Shown here in pieces: positions 55,159-63,834 of a stretch of DNA of 64,000 nt. The notes under the pieces are model-generated. The model ran no database searches. It had not been told where the DNA came from and worked only from the letters and a program-made list of their open reading frames with translations. Source of the DNA: Spirosoma spitsbergense DSM 19989 (GTDB taxonomy: Bacteria; Bacteroidota; Bacteroidia; Cytophagales; Spirosomataceae); assembly GCF_000374085.1 (NCBI RefSeq), contig NZ_KB893592.1:86709-150708 (forward strand), in the 5' to 3' direction. Within the stretch, counting starts at the first letter, position 1; every line of letters starts with the position of its first letter. The position numbers were made by a program, and so were the translations under genes.

Positions 55159-56535
55159 TTACACTTTTTTCGGGTCAGGATGCGTCCAGGGATCACGATA
55201 CGCACGAGCGAGGAGTTTGGTGGCTTCTTTATCACCAACGACTTCACGCTTTTGGGGGTCGTACACCATTGGGCGACCTGTTTTCATGGACATATTAGCC
55301 AAAATGCAACTGGACGTTGAAATATGTCCTTCTTCAATATCCGCTACCGGGCGGCTCTGCTTATCGATGGCATCCAGAAAGTTGAGCATATGCAGCCGGG
55401 TAGCCGGAGCGGCATTCAGCTCAATTTTTGGATTGGTCGGTTCGGTCAGGTCCTCCGGATATTTTTCCTTCTCATACAACACATCGAAGTGAATCTTCTC
55501 GCCCTTACCTTCTGGAATAAAGTCGGCCTGCATGGTACTGGCCCATAGTGTACCTTTTTCACCATAGAGCGTAAAGGACCAGGGATAATCAGGGTTATTG
55601 GCTGTTCCCCAGGTTTTATGATGCCATATGCAGTTTAGTTCATCATATTCAAACACCGCCGACTGGGTATCGGAAATATTCGATTTGCCTTCTTTCTGAA
55701 CATAAATGCCCCCTGTTGAGCTAATGCGTTTCGGCCAGCCAAGCTTCAGCATCCAGCGAACCGTGTCGAACATGTGAACGCACATATCACCGGTTATCCC
55801 ATTTCCATATTCCATAAATGTCCGCCACCACCGTACGTGTGGCAGACCATCGTAAGGCCGGAGGGGGGCAGGACCCGTCCACATATTATAATCCAGGAAG
55901 TCAGGAATAGCCTGTACGGGCGGATTACCGTTGTTGCGCATATGAAGGTCACAGGCCATTTCTACATGGGATATTTTACCCAGCAGACCGGCATCCACAA
56001 TTTTCTTTTTGGCTTCAATCAGGTGGGGCGTACTTTTTCGCTGGGTACCTACCTGCACCACTTTATTGTATTTTCGAGCGGCCGCCACCATCGCTTCTCC
56101 TTCCATCACATCCACACTAATTGGCTTTTGTACGTATACGTTGGCACCCGCTTTGACGGCGTCAATCATTTGAAGGGCGTGCCAGTGATCGGGAGTACCA
56201 ATGAGGACAATATCCATCTCATTTTCGGCCAGCATCTTCTGGTAATCTCCGTATAGTTTTGGCGTTTTACCTGACTTCTGCCGCTGACTCACCAGTTTGG
56301 CGGCATCGGCCAGCATATTTTTGTCCACGTCACACAAAGCGACTACCTCTACCGGAGCGACCTGAATCAGGCGAAACAAGTCACTTTTACCGTACCAGCC
56401 CGTTCCAATCAGGCCGACACGCATGGTTTTAGCCGGATGAATAAGGTCCATTCCTCTGGCTCCAAACGTTGAAAGGGCAAGCGTGGCTGTAGTACCCTGT
56501 AAAAAGCGACGACGGTTAATATTGAACAGTTCCAT
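55159..56535 (-). CDS. Gfo/Idh/MocA-family oxidoreductase, Tat-exported
   Basis: The 458-residue protein begins with NRRRFLQG and a hydrophobic stretch, a twin-arginine signal. The NAD-binding Rossmann fold follows (RVGLIGTGWYG), with GTPDHWHALQMIDAVKAGANVYVQKPIS, then the C-terminal substrate domain with HMRNNGNPP and GDMCVHMFDTVRWMLKLGWP. Tat export implies it folds with its cofactor before crossing to the periplasm. Related exported enzymes act on sugars or cyclitols, sometimes via a 3-keto step. It is the first gene downstream of the hybrid sensor in the locus. Confidence 0.85.
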   Translation of the reverse strand: MELFNINRRRFLQGTTATLALSTFGARGMDLIHPAKTMRVGLIGTGWYGKSDLFRLIQVAPVEVVALCDVDKNMLADAAKLVSQRQKSGKTPKLYGDYQKMLAENEMDIVLIGTPDHWHALQMIDAVKAGANVYVQKPISVDVMEGEAMVAAARKYNKVVQVGTQRKSTPHLIEAKKKIVDAGLLGKISHVEMACDLHMRNNGNPPVQAIPDFLDYNMWTGPAPLRPYDGLPHVRWWRTFMEYGNGITGDMCVHMFDTVRWMLKLGWPKRISSTGGIYVQKEGKSNISDTQSAVFEYDELNCIWHHKTWGTANNPDYPWSFTLYGEKGTLWASTMQADFIPEGKGEKIHFDVLYEKEKYPEDLTEPTNPKIELNAAPATRLHMLNFLDAIDKQSRPVADIEEGHISTSSCILANMSMKTGRPMVYDPQKREVVGDKEATKLLARAYRDPWTHPDPKKV

Positions 56536-56581
56536 GAAAATTGGGGATTACAGGCTCAGAGCCAGGATTTAGGTAATGAAT

Positions 56582-57748
56582 TCAGTTTAAGAGTGCCAGT
56601 ACTGCTTCGTCGCCCACAACGGCATCAGCCGGGCGTGGATGTTCGGAGGTGAATACCTGCAAGTCGGTCGGTGTAAGTATTTTATTGGGTGTCTCGTCAA
56701 TTTTTCCGTCTTTCAGTACACGGTTCAAATCCAGTTTCAGGTATTCGGCCAGAAACCGATAGGCGGCCGCGCGTTTACTGGGGCCATAATCATGACCTTC
56801 GTTGGGCAGATGAACGTTTTTAACCCGGTCTTTTGCGCCGTAATAACCATAGATGTTTTGAACGTAGGGAAACTCTACTTCCGGCGTATGCCTGGTCCAG
56901 TCTTTCCCGTCTGAAATGAGCAGCATGGGCCGCGGAGCTGCCAGTGCTGCTAGTTCAACATTACTGGCTTGATGAGTAGGGCGTTTGTGAATGGGCATCC
57001 CACTTTCGCAAACGCATCCGCCAAAAAAATACGACGATACCATCACTACCGGCACCGACACTTTCACCCGTGAATCGAGGGCCGTCAGCAAAAAGGTTTG
57101 CGTTCCCCCGCCCGACTCGCCCGATACACCAATGCGGGTCGTATCCACTTCGGGTAAGCTGGTCAGAAAATCCAGGGAGCGGATGCCGTTAAGGGCTTGT
57201 AGCGTCAACGCTTTGGAGATTTTATGGTCGCACTGTTTAGAATCACCATAGCCAAGCATGTCGTAGACGAAGACCACTGCCCCCATACGGGCCAGCGTAG
57301 CGCAACGCTGCTGAGCCTGTTCCAGAAAACGGGCATCCTGATTTGGCGCATGACCGTGTGGGCAAAGAATTCCAGCCGCTTTGCCGGTAGCATTTATGGG
57401 TCGATACAGATTACCCGTTACAAAAAGCCCCGGCAAACTCTCGAACGCTACATTCTCCACCGTGTAGCCATCCATGGTCCGAAGGCTGTGCCGAATGGGT
57501 TTAAGCGGAGCAAATTGGGGCCTGGCCGGCAACTGCATACCCTCTCGTATTCCCTTCCGAATCAGCGAAGCCCGGGCTTCCCAACTCGCCTTATCGTGGT
57601 AGGTGCTGGCAAATGTCTGCAATGCCTTAGCGCCTTCTTCTTCCGTAAAATACGCCCCCTGACATAAGTCAGGCCGGTCGGGGTTAGGCTGGGCTATGGC
57701 GCTGGCTATGCCTATGATGTAACAGATAATACCGCTTTTAATCGTCAT
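56582..57748 (-). CDS. secreted alpha/beta hydrolase, acetylxylan-esterase-like
   Basis: The 388-residue protein has a signal peptide (ends IAQPN). It has ILCPHGHAPNQDARFLEQAQQRC, FVYDMLGYGDS, GVSGESGGGTQTF (nucleophile Ser), ISDGKDWTRH (acid) and PNEGHDYGPSKR (histidine). The long interior (PVVMVSSYFFGGCVCESGM) is typical of the large carbohydrate esterases. It lies 21 bases from the cytochrome-bearing gene and 46 bases before the Gfo gene, so it is in the same unit. It probably removes acyl groups from a plant sugar. Confidence 0.78.
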   Translation of the reverse strand: MTIKSGIICYIIGIASAIAQPNPDRPDLCQGAYFTEEEGAKALQTFASTYHDKASWEARASLIRKGIREGMQLPARPQFAPLKPIRHSLRTMDGYTVENVAFESLPGLFVTGNLYRPINATGKAAGILCPHGHAPNQDARFLEQAQQRCATLARMGAVVFVYDMLGYGDSKQCDHKISKALTLQALNGIRSLDFLTSLPEVDTTRIGVSGESGGGTQTFLLTALDSRVKVSVPVVMVSSYFFGGCVCESGMPIHKRPTHQASNVELAALAAPRPMLLISDGKDWTRHTPEVEFPYVQNIYGYYGAKDRVKNVHLPNEGHDYGPSKRAAAYRFLAEYLKLDLNRVLKDGKIDETPNKILTPTDLQVFTSEHPRPADAVVGDEAVLALLN

Positions 57749-57769
57749 AGTTCCTTCAGTAGAATTGAC

Positions 57770-60100
57770 TTATTCGCCAACCTTATCGAGGTCGGCCAGC
57801 GTCCAGGCTCTGGTGCGTCCGGTAGTTTGTTCCCGGATTCTTTTTACGTCTTCAGGCTGCACAAAGGGTTTATAACTACGACGTTTTACCATTTCCGGTG
57901 GTGGTCCGCTACCCGTTGGCTGCGTACCCGCCGGACGTACGTAAGGAGGAAAATTCCCCGTATAGCCAAACTCATAGCGGATATAGCTAAGCACGGAGGC
58001 AATCCATTCGTCATCGTTGGCACTCATGGACGGCATTACATCGGGATACGTTTTTTCATCTACCGGTCCGGAAAGGCCATTCAGCAAAATCTTAATGAGC
58101 ACATCCTTATCGCCCACAACCCGTTTCGATGCAAACAAGGGGGGGGCTACCATGCTACTACCCCCTACAGCCATCCCTTTGCCATCGGGCCCGTGACAGG
58201 TAGCGCACAGGGTTTTGAAGGTATTGGCCCCCGCCAGTACCCGGTTTCGGTCAGTGGGTTCGAGTCGGCCAAGTCGTGAGCCGTAGGTTTTGACCGCATC
58301 GTTTTTCAGCAGGCTTTTTTGCGTACTGGCCAGCATTTCGTTTCCAGCATTCTGTTCAATCAGTTCAGCGGCCAGCGCATGGGCAGCAGGCGACTTGCTC
58401 TGATGCAGGGAGAGCACCAGCTGAGTTCTAACATCGTAGCTGGGGTCGCTTTTCAACTCCCGCAGCTTATCGATCATCTGGCTGTCACCCTGTTTTACGT
58501 ACCGTTCGCCAATCCAGACCGCAGCCCGGCGCAGTTGCGGGTCCTCATCTTTCATCACCTGAAACAGCAGGTCTTTATCGATAGCGTCCAATCCTTCCAG
58601 CGTCCACAGAGCATGCAACCGACCCAGCGCATTTGTCTTACCAGTCACAATCTGTTTAAGGGTTGGAACAACCGATTTATCGCCCAGAATAACGAGTTGC
58701 TTTTGGGCATTATCACGCCACCAGCCGTTTGGATGGTTCAGGTAGGTAACCAGTTTGCTGGCGGGCTCGTCGAGCATATGGGGCATAGGGCCGGGCTTCA
58801 TGCCATCGTGTACCAATCGATAGATGCGCCCGTGCTGCACGTTTTTGTCCAGCCCCAGCCGTTTAATCTGTGGGCGGAGGTAAGAGCCTTCGGGTGTCCA
58901 TTGTGACTCCTGAATGATGCCCCGGTTCATATCCACGATGTACAGGCAGCCGTCAGGCCCGGTGTAGGTGTTGACCGGCCGAAAATTCATATCGGTCGAC
59001 GCAATGAACTCCTGTTGCTTATAGGCGTTTTCGAGTGTTAGCTTCCCGTTGGTGTTAATGACTTTAGCCCGCCGGATAATCCGGGCGACCGGTTCCCCAA
59101 TCAGGTAATCGCCTACCAAATCAGCCGGGAGCTTATCCCCCCGAAAAATAGATTGCCCATTGCTGGCCGTAAAATGATTCAGCGTGCTGTCAGGCAAGCG
59201 TAGCCGGTTCAGTCCACCCTGAATGTCGGGGGTTGTCATAATTGGCCAGACAGCGGTGAACTCCTCCGAATATTGATCCGGGAATTCAAGCGCACCATAC
59301 ACCGGGTTTATCTGAAAGCCGGATGCCGGAATTTCACCCCCGGCCCGCGAGAAGAACAAACGACCGTAGTTATCGTGCGTCAGTCCCCATTGCCCATTCG
59401 AGCCGCTAGCCAGTGTATCTGCCTGCAATACGCCATTTTTGTACCGGAATCGTACCGGATCAACCGTTACATAAATCCAGTTGTCAAGGTTCCAGTCGAG
59501 GCCGCTTCGCTGGTGTTCGAGGTTACCGGGGGCTTTTTTACCTATCTGGTAAACAGACCTTTTTGCATCAGCCACGCCATCACCGTTGGTATCTTTATAA
59601 CTCCAGATATCGTAGGTATCGGTTTCGTTGACCAGCAGTTCGTGGTCGACACACAGCAACATCCGGGGCAGCAACAGCTTGTCGATGAAGACGGAGCTTT
59701 TATCCATTTTTCCGTCGTTATCCGTGTCTTCGAGCAACATCACCCGGCTGATGGGGGCATGTTCATTCGTACCATCCACATCCTGCATGTAGGTATCCAT
59801 TTCGGCCACATACATTTTGGCATTACCATCCCAGGCGATGGCCACCGGCTCCCGAATCATGGGATCACTGGCTACCAGTTCCATGTGATAGCCTTTTGGC
59901 ACCCGGAATGACCGCAGACTTTGCTCCGGTGTTAACTGAGCCGGTGATGGATTGACCGTGAAAGCGGGAACGGTATCGACCTGATGTGAAACATGTTGGG
60001 TGTTCTGACCGGCAGATTGACTGGTTCGCTGAGCAACCTGACAGGTAACAACCAGCATGGAGACTACAAGTAACCCCGGTAGCCAAAAGGTCTGTTTCAT
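57770..60100 (-). CDS. propeller-HEAT-cytochrome c protein (PVC-type dehydrogenase)
   Basis: The 776-residue protein has an N-terminal signal (a possible lipobox Cys at 20 has a weak context). A sorbosone-dehydrogenase-like propeller spans about 60-430 and contains Ca-binding-like turns DTDNDG (125-130) and DTNGDG (170-175). HEAT-type repeats span about 450-600. A heme c site CATCH (632-636) sits in a cytochrome domain with MPSM as possible axial Met. The plan is that of heme-binding exported dehydrogenases. Its redox partner is probably the GMC oxidoreductase gene upstream in the transcript. Confidence 0.82.
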   Translation of the reverse strand: MKQTFWLPGLLVVSMLVVTCQVAQRTSQSAGQNTQHVSHQVDTVPAFTVNPSPAQLTPEQSLRSFRVPKGYHMELVASDPMIREPVAIAWDGNAKMYVAEMDTYMQDVDGTNEHAPISRVMLLEDTDNDGKMDKSSVFIDKLLLPRMLLCVDHELLVNETDTYDIWSYKDTNGDGVADAKRSVYQIGKKAPGNLEHQRSGLDWNLDNWIYVTVDPVRFRYKNGVLQADTLASGSNGQWGLTHDNYGRLFFSRAGGEIPASGFQINPVYGALEFPDQYSEEFTAVWPIMTTPDIQGGLNRLRLPDSTLNHFTASNGQSIFRGDKLPADLVGDYLIGEPVARIIRRAKVINTNGKLTLENAYKQQEFIASTDMNFRPVNTYTGPDGCLYIVDMNRGIIQESQWTPEGSYLRPQIKRLGLDKNVQHGRIYRLVHDGMKPGPMPHMLDEPASKLVTYLNHPNGWWRDNAQKQLVILGDKSVVPTLKQIVTGKTNALGRLHALWTLEGLDAIDKDLLFQVMKDEDPQLRRAAVWIGERYVKQGDSQMIDKLRELKSDPSYDVRTQLVLSLHQSKSPAAHALAAELIEQNAGNEMLASTQKSLLKNDAVKTYGSRLGRLEPTDRNRVLAGANTFKTLCATCHGPDGKGMAVGGSSMVAPPLFASKRVVGDKDVLIKILLNGLSGPVDEKTYPDVMPSMSANDDEWIASVLSYIRYEFGYTGNFPPYVRPAGTQPTGSGPPPEMVKRRSYKPFVQPEDVKRIREQTTGRTRAWTLADLDKVGE

Positions 60101-60184
60101 AGGTTTAGGTATAAGCTAAAATCAAAAGATGATTTTAGGAAACTCTTACTCCATACGAAGACTTAACCCGTCACAAAATTTAAC

Positions 60185-61924
60185 TTATCGCGGAATGTCA
60201 CCCCGTTTCAGCGCTTTTACAGCATAATCGGCAGCACGGGCGGAGAGTGCCATATAGGTTAATGACGGATTCTGGCAGGGGGAAGAGGTCATGCAGGCCC
60301 CATCGGTACAGAACACGTTTTTTACGCTGTGATGCTGGTTGAATTTATTGAAAACTGAATTTCCCGGGCTGGTCCCCATGCGGGCCGTTCCCATTTCGTG
60401 AATACTCAGTCCCGGATGTGCCTGTGCATCGAAACCTTTGATGTTTGAGAAACCCGCTTTTTCCAGCATCTGCATGGCCTGATCGTGGGCATCACGTCGC
60501 ATCATCGTTTCATTCTCGCGGTAGTGAACATCCATTTTCAGCACGGGTTGCCCCCATTTATCCTTACTCTCACTGGTGAGATACACCCGATTATCTTCAT
60601 ACGGCATACACTCGCCAAACGCATCGAGCGTAATTTTCCACGTACCAAACTGGGTGGCTTTTTCCTTAAAATCGGCACCAAAACCGTCTTCCCCGTAGGC
60701 GTGCTCCCAGTTTTCGCGGTTGGTGTACACCTCAAACCCATAGCCTCGTTTGAACGCCTGTTTTTCCTGACCCGCCAGGTTTCGGAAACGGGGAATGTAC
60801 AACCCCGCCGGATGCCGACCGTAATAGTACTTATCCAGATCATGGTCATAGTCCGCCCGCGCCCCGACGTGGAAATGGTGATCCATTACATTACGCCCCA
60901 ATTGCCCGCTATCGTCCATGCCGTTCGGAAAACGGCTGGATGTAGAGTTCATCAGGATATAGGTAGACCCCAGGGCGGAAGCATTCAGGAAAATAAGGCT
61001 GGCATTGAACTCGTGCCATTCATGCGTTTGCTCATCAATAACCCGAACGCCCGTTGCCCGGCCTGTTTTCTCGTCATAGCTAATAGAATTAACAATGGAA
61101 TGAGGCCGGACTGTAAGCCGTTTAGTTCGGCGGGCAGCGGGCAGGGTAGCCGACTGCGTACTGAAATACGCGCCGTATGGGCATCCGCGCATACACAAGT
61201 TCCGGTACTGGCATTTTGCCCGGCCCAGGTTCATTTGTTCCTGCGTGGGCGCAGTGAGGTGGGCCGCCCGTGCCGAAATCACTTTCCGATCTGGAAACTG
61301 GTTATTTACCGATTTCCGAAAGTGTGATTCTACGCAGTTATCGGGCATGGCGGGCTGAAACTGACCATCGGGCAGGTGCGACAATCCATCCCGATCTCCG
61401 GCGATACCGGCAAACTTCTCTACATAATCGTACCAGGGTGCAATGTCTTTGTACCGAATAGGCCAGTCGGTGGCGATACCGTCTTTGGCGTTGGCCTCGA
61501 AATCAAGGTCCGAGAACCGAAACGAATACCGTCCCCACATCAGCGACCGGCCACCCAAATGATAGCCCCGAATCCAGTCGAACGGCTTTTCTTCGACATA
61601 GGGATTATCCAGATCATTGACAAATTGCTGGTGCGTGGCTTCCGTAATGGTGAAGCCTGTCCGGTTCTGCACGGGGTAGTTTTTCAATACATCCAGCGGC
61701 ATAGCCTGATTATGGTGTGGGAACTGCCAGGGGTCCATGGTGGCTGTGTGGTAATCCGTAACATGTTCAATCATGCGTCCCCGTTCCAGCAGCAGCACGT
61801 TCAGCCCTTTCTCGCACAGTTCCTTCGCCGACCAGCCACCGCTAATGCCTGACCCAACAACAATAGCATCAAATTTCTTTCCGGATGGAATGGATGGGTA
61901 ATTAGAGGTTTTGGAATGGCTCAT
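60185..61924 (-). CDS. GMC-family FAD oxidoreductase with probable iron-sulfur site
   Basis: The 579-residue protein has the FAD motif VVGSGISGGW (residues 22-31) and the GMC signatures LGGRSLMWG (123-131) and NASALGS (314-320). Catalytic-type H509 (SIHEMGT) and N552 (CQNPS) are present. Three Cys (238, 244, 248) are spaced C-x5-C-x3-C, like the 3Fe-4S site of bacterial FAD glucose dehydrogenases. The usual small subunit gene is not adjacent. It probably oxidises a sugar and passes electrons to the cytochrome-bearing protein that follows. Confidence 0.85.
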   Translation of the reverse strand: MSHSKTSNYPSIPSGKKFDAIVVGSGISGGWSAKELCEKGLNVLLLERGRMIEHVTDYHTATMDPWQFPHHNQAMPLDVLKNYPVQNRTGFTITEATHQQFVNDLDNPYVEEKPFDWIRGYHLGGRSLMWGRYSFRFSDLDFEANAKDGIATDWPIRYKDIAPWYDYVEKFAGIAGDRDGLSHLPDGQFQPAMPDNCVESHFRKSVNNQFPDRKVISARAAHLTAPTQEQMNLGRAKCQYRNLCMRGCPYGAYFSTQSATLPAARRTKRLTVRPHSIVNSISYDEKTGRATGVRVIDEQTHEWHEFNASLIFLNASALGSTYILMNSTSSRFPNGMDDSGQLGRNVMDHHFHVGARADYDHDLDKYYYGRHPAGLYIPRFRNLAGQEKQAFKRGYGFEVYTNRENWEHAYGEDGFGADFKEKATQFGTWKITLDAFGECMPYEDNRVYLTSESKDKWGQPVLKMDVHYRENETMMRRDAHDQAMQMLEKAGFSNIKGFDAQAHPGLSIHEMGTARMGTSPGNSVFNKFNQHHSVKNVFCTDGACMTSSPCQNPSLTYMALSARAADYAVKALKRGDIPR

Positions 61925-62122
61925 GGTAAGGGGTTTTTATAAAAACGATGAGAAAGCAGAAATTCGAATTAATTATTTTCTACAATAGCCTCACCTGCCG
62001 CGACATCCTTGACACAGTCTTGATAACGGGCTCATAACGCTGCCCGTTTCTGCCGGAAACATCAAAGTCTCTTGAAGTGAATGATGATTGTCCAAATACC
62101 CGAATAAGGATAGGCGAAAATA

Positions 62123-62905
62123 CTACGGTTGCCGGGGAGTTTGGTTTTTTGCCGGCTCCGGCGATATTCGGCTAGGGCGGTTGAAACCGTCCCGATACCG
62201 GTTGCGCAATTGCTGAATAGTATTGATCAGGTCATAGTCTTCGGCCTTGAGCAGGAACTCATCATCCAGGTCGCAGAAGTCGAAAAAGCGGTCTATTTCA
62301 TCCGCCTTCATATCGGTCGATTGCTCGGTCAGTAACCGAAAGCGTTCGAGGGCCAGGGCGTGTCGTCGATCCTGCTGCATAATGAAATAGGCTTTCCGGT
62401 CCGATTTGGGTCGTTTTCCAAACATTTCATACAGCAGCGTTACACCCGCGCCATCAGCCAGGCGGTCGAAGGTTTGCTCACCGGTTACTTTTTTCGAGGC
62501 AACCGGTTCATCGAGAATTTGTTTGATTTCCCGTTTTACTTCCTCGTATCGCTTTCCGGTCACGGTCACTTCGTCCAGTTCCACTACGCGGTATGGCATG
62601 GGGGGCAATGCTTTCGCAATAATGGTCGGGTTATTGGAACCATCGTATTTAATACCCGTGCGGTTGTAAAGCTGACTGGTAATGATCAGCGAGTCGCCGG
62701 GTTGAACAGTCATGAAAAAACGCCCGCTTTCGTTCGTACGACCGCGCTGCCGGGTACGCTGATTAATGACTATCACTTTGTTGACCGCCGATTTAGTTGT
62801 CTGGTCGATAACGGTTCCCACCACGTATTTCCCCTGTGCCCACGCGCTGCCCGACCAGCTTAGTAAACCGGCAAGAGAGAGCAGGAAAAACGATTTTTGG
62901 GGCAT
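62123..62905 (-). CDS. carboxypeptidase-regulatory-like domain protein
   Basis: From the Met at 62905 (MPQKSFFLLSLAGLL) the protein has 260 residues with a clear signal peptide ending SAWAQG. A longer reading from 62983 hides the signal. A carboxypeptidase-D regulatory-like domain follows (KYVVGTVIDQTTKSAVNKVIVINQRTRQRGRTNESGRFFMTVQPGDSLIITS). The rest is helical and charged. Such proteins are common in Bacteroidota envelopes and carry no known enzyme activity. Confidence 0.72.
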   Translation of the reverse strand: MPQKSFFLLSLAGLLSWSGSAWAQGKYVVGTVIDQTTKSAVNKVIVINQRTRQRGRTNESGRFFMTVQPGDSLIITSQLYNRTGIKYDGSNNPTIIAKALPPMPYRVVELDEVTVTGKRYEEVKREIKQILDEPVASKKVTGEQTFDRLADGAGVTLLYEMFGKRPKSDRKAYFIMQQDRRHALALERFRLLTEQSTDMKADEIDRFFDFCDLDDEFLLKAEDYDLINTIQQLRNRYRDGFNRPSRISPEPAKNQTPRQP

Positions 62906-63011
62906 AGCAAGGAGGTGGTTGAAACTGTTTTTTATCATGTCTCGTTCGTCGGGCCGGGTTTCTGGAGCCATGACAAAAAACAAAAATACGGTTTTTGCGC
63001 GTTTGCTATTC

Positions 63012-63689
63012 TTAAAAATCCTTAACCAGTCCCTGTATGCGATCGAGGGTAATATCCGTAAAATCAGGCGCTACATCATCCACAAAAGAATACAGCTCAT
63101 CCGGTGTCTGGGTCGTGGCCATGCCCACGACGGTAGCCCCCGATGCTTTAGCAGCCTGAATGCCCGTCATCGAATCCTCAAAAATGACGCAGTCTGCTGG
63201 CTCAACGCCGAGCATTTCCATCGCTTTCTCATAGATTTCTGGGTCAGGTTTAGGATGCCTGACCATACTTTCGTTCAACAGAGCATCGAAATAGGAACGA
63301 ATGTCGAGCGTATCCATAACGAAGTCAAGATTTTCGGCCGGGGCCGATGTGGCTACAGCCAGTTTCAAACCAGCTTCTCTCAGGGCTTCAAGAAAGGGAA
63401 TAAGACCGGCCACGGGCGTAATATCCGGTTGGTAAATTTCCCGGAACAACGCTTCCTTTTCATGGCTGAGTCGGTGAACTTCCTCCGGCGTTAAAGTCTG
63501 ACCGGCAAACAGATGAGCCACAATATCGGCGTTGTGTTTACCCGAAACGTGTTGCACAAAATCGGCATCGCTCAGGAATTTTCCATTGCGCTGGTAGTAC
63601 TCCCGCCATGCGGTCCGGTGGTGTGGGTTGGTGTCCACCAATACCCCATCCATATCAAAAATTACAGCTTTTATTTTATGGTCATTCAT
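63012..63689 (-). CDS. HAD-family hydrolase (beta-phosphoglucomutase-like)
   Basis: Starting at 63689 (MNDHKIKAVIF) the protein has 225 residues. The HAD motifs are VIFDMDGVLVD (nucleophile and acid Asp), ATSA (motif II), PKPDPEIYEKAMEMLG (motif III Lys) and VIFEDSMTGIQAA (motif IV). The cap of two helical layers is that of beta-phosphoglucomutase and related sugar phosphatases. In-frame Mets at 63743, 63719 and 63695 lie in a dispersed repeat and would add the repeats IINDVKQM and the like; these are unlikely to be native. Confidence 0.85.
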   Translation of the reverse strand: MNDHKIKAVIFDMDGVLVDTNPHHRTAWREYYQRNGKFLSDADFVQHVSGKHNADIVAHLFAGQTLTPEEVHRLSHEKEALFREIYQPDITPVAGLIPFLEALREAGLKLAVATSAPAENLDFVMDTLDIRSYFDALLNESMVRHPKPDPEIYEKAMEMLGVEPADCVIFEDSMTGIQAAKASGATVVGMATTQTPDELYSFVDDVAPDFTDITLDRIQGLVKDF

Positions 63690-63744
63690 GGTCATTTGCT
63701 TTACGTCATTGATTATCATTTGCTTCGCGTCATTTATTGTCATT
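63678..63744. repeat. dispersed repeat, copy C (tandem)
   Basis: Two direct copies of the 20-base core GTCATTTGCTTYRCGTCATT (63691-63710 and 63715-63734) with shorter neighbours. The second differs from the copy at 10579-10598 by one base. The repeat spans the 5' end of the HAD gene and is open in the gene's frame. Confidence 0.7.
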
Positions 63745-63784
63745 TATCCCCAAACAATGGTTCGTCAATTTTTAGGGATATGAA

Positions 63785-63834
63785 AAAGGCGTGTTAGTTT
63801 TGGGTATCTGACATCCAAACCAAACAACGCCTTT
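63785..63834 (+). promoter_or_regulatory. hairpin directly before the transposase start
   Basis: An imperfect inverted repeat of about 20 bases (about 63785-63803 with 63814-63833) ends 1-2 bases before the transposase ATG. It could limit translation of read-through mRNA, as in other insertion sequences. Confidence 0.5.
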
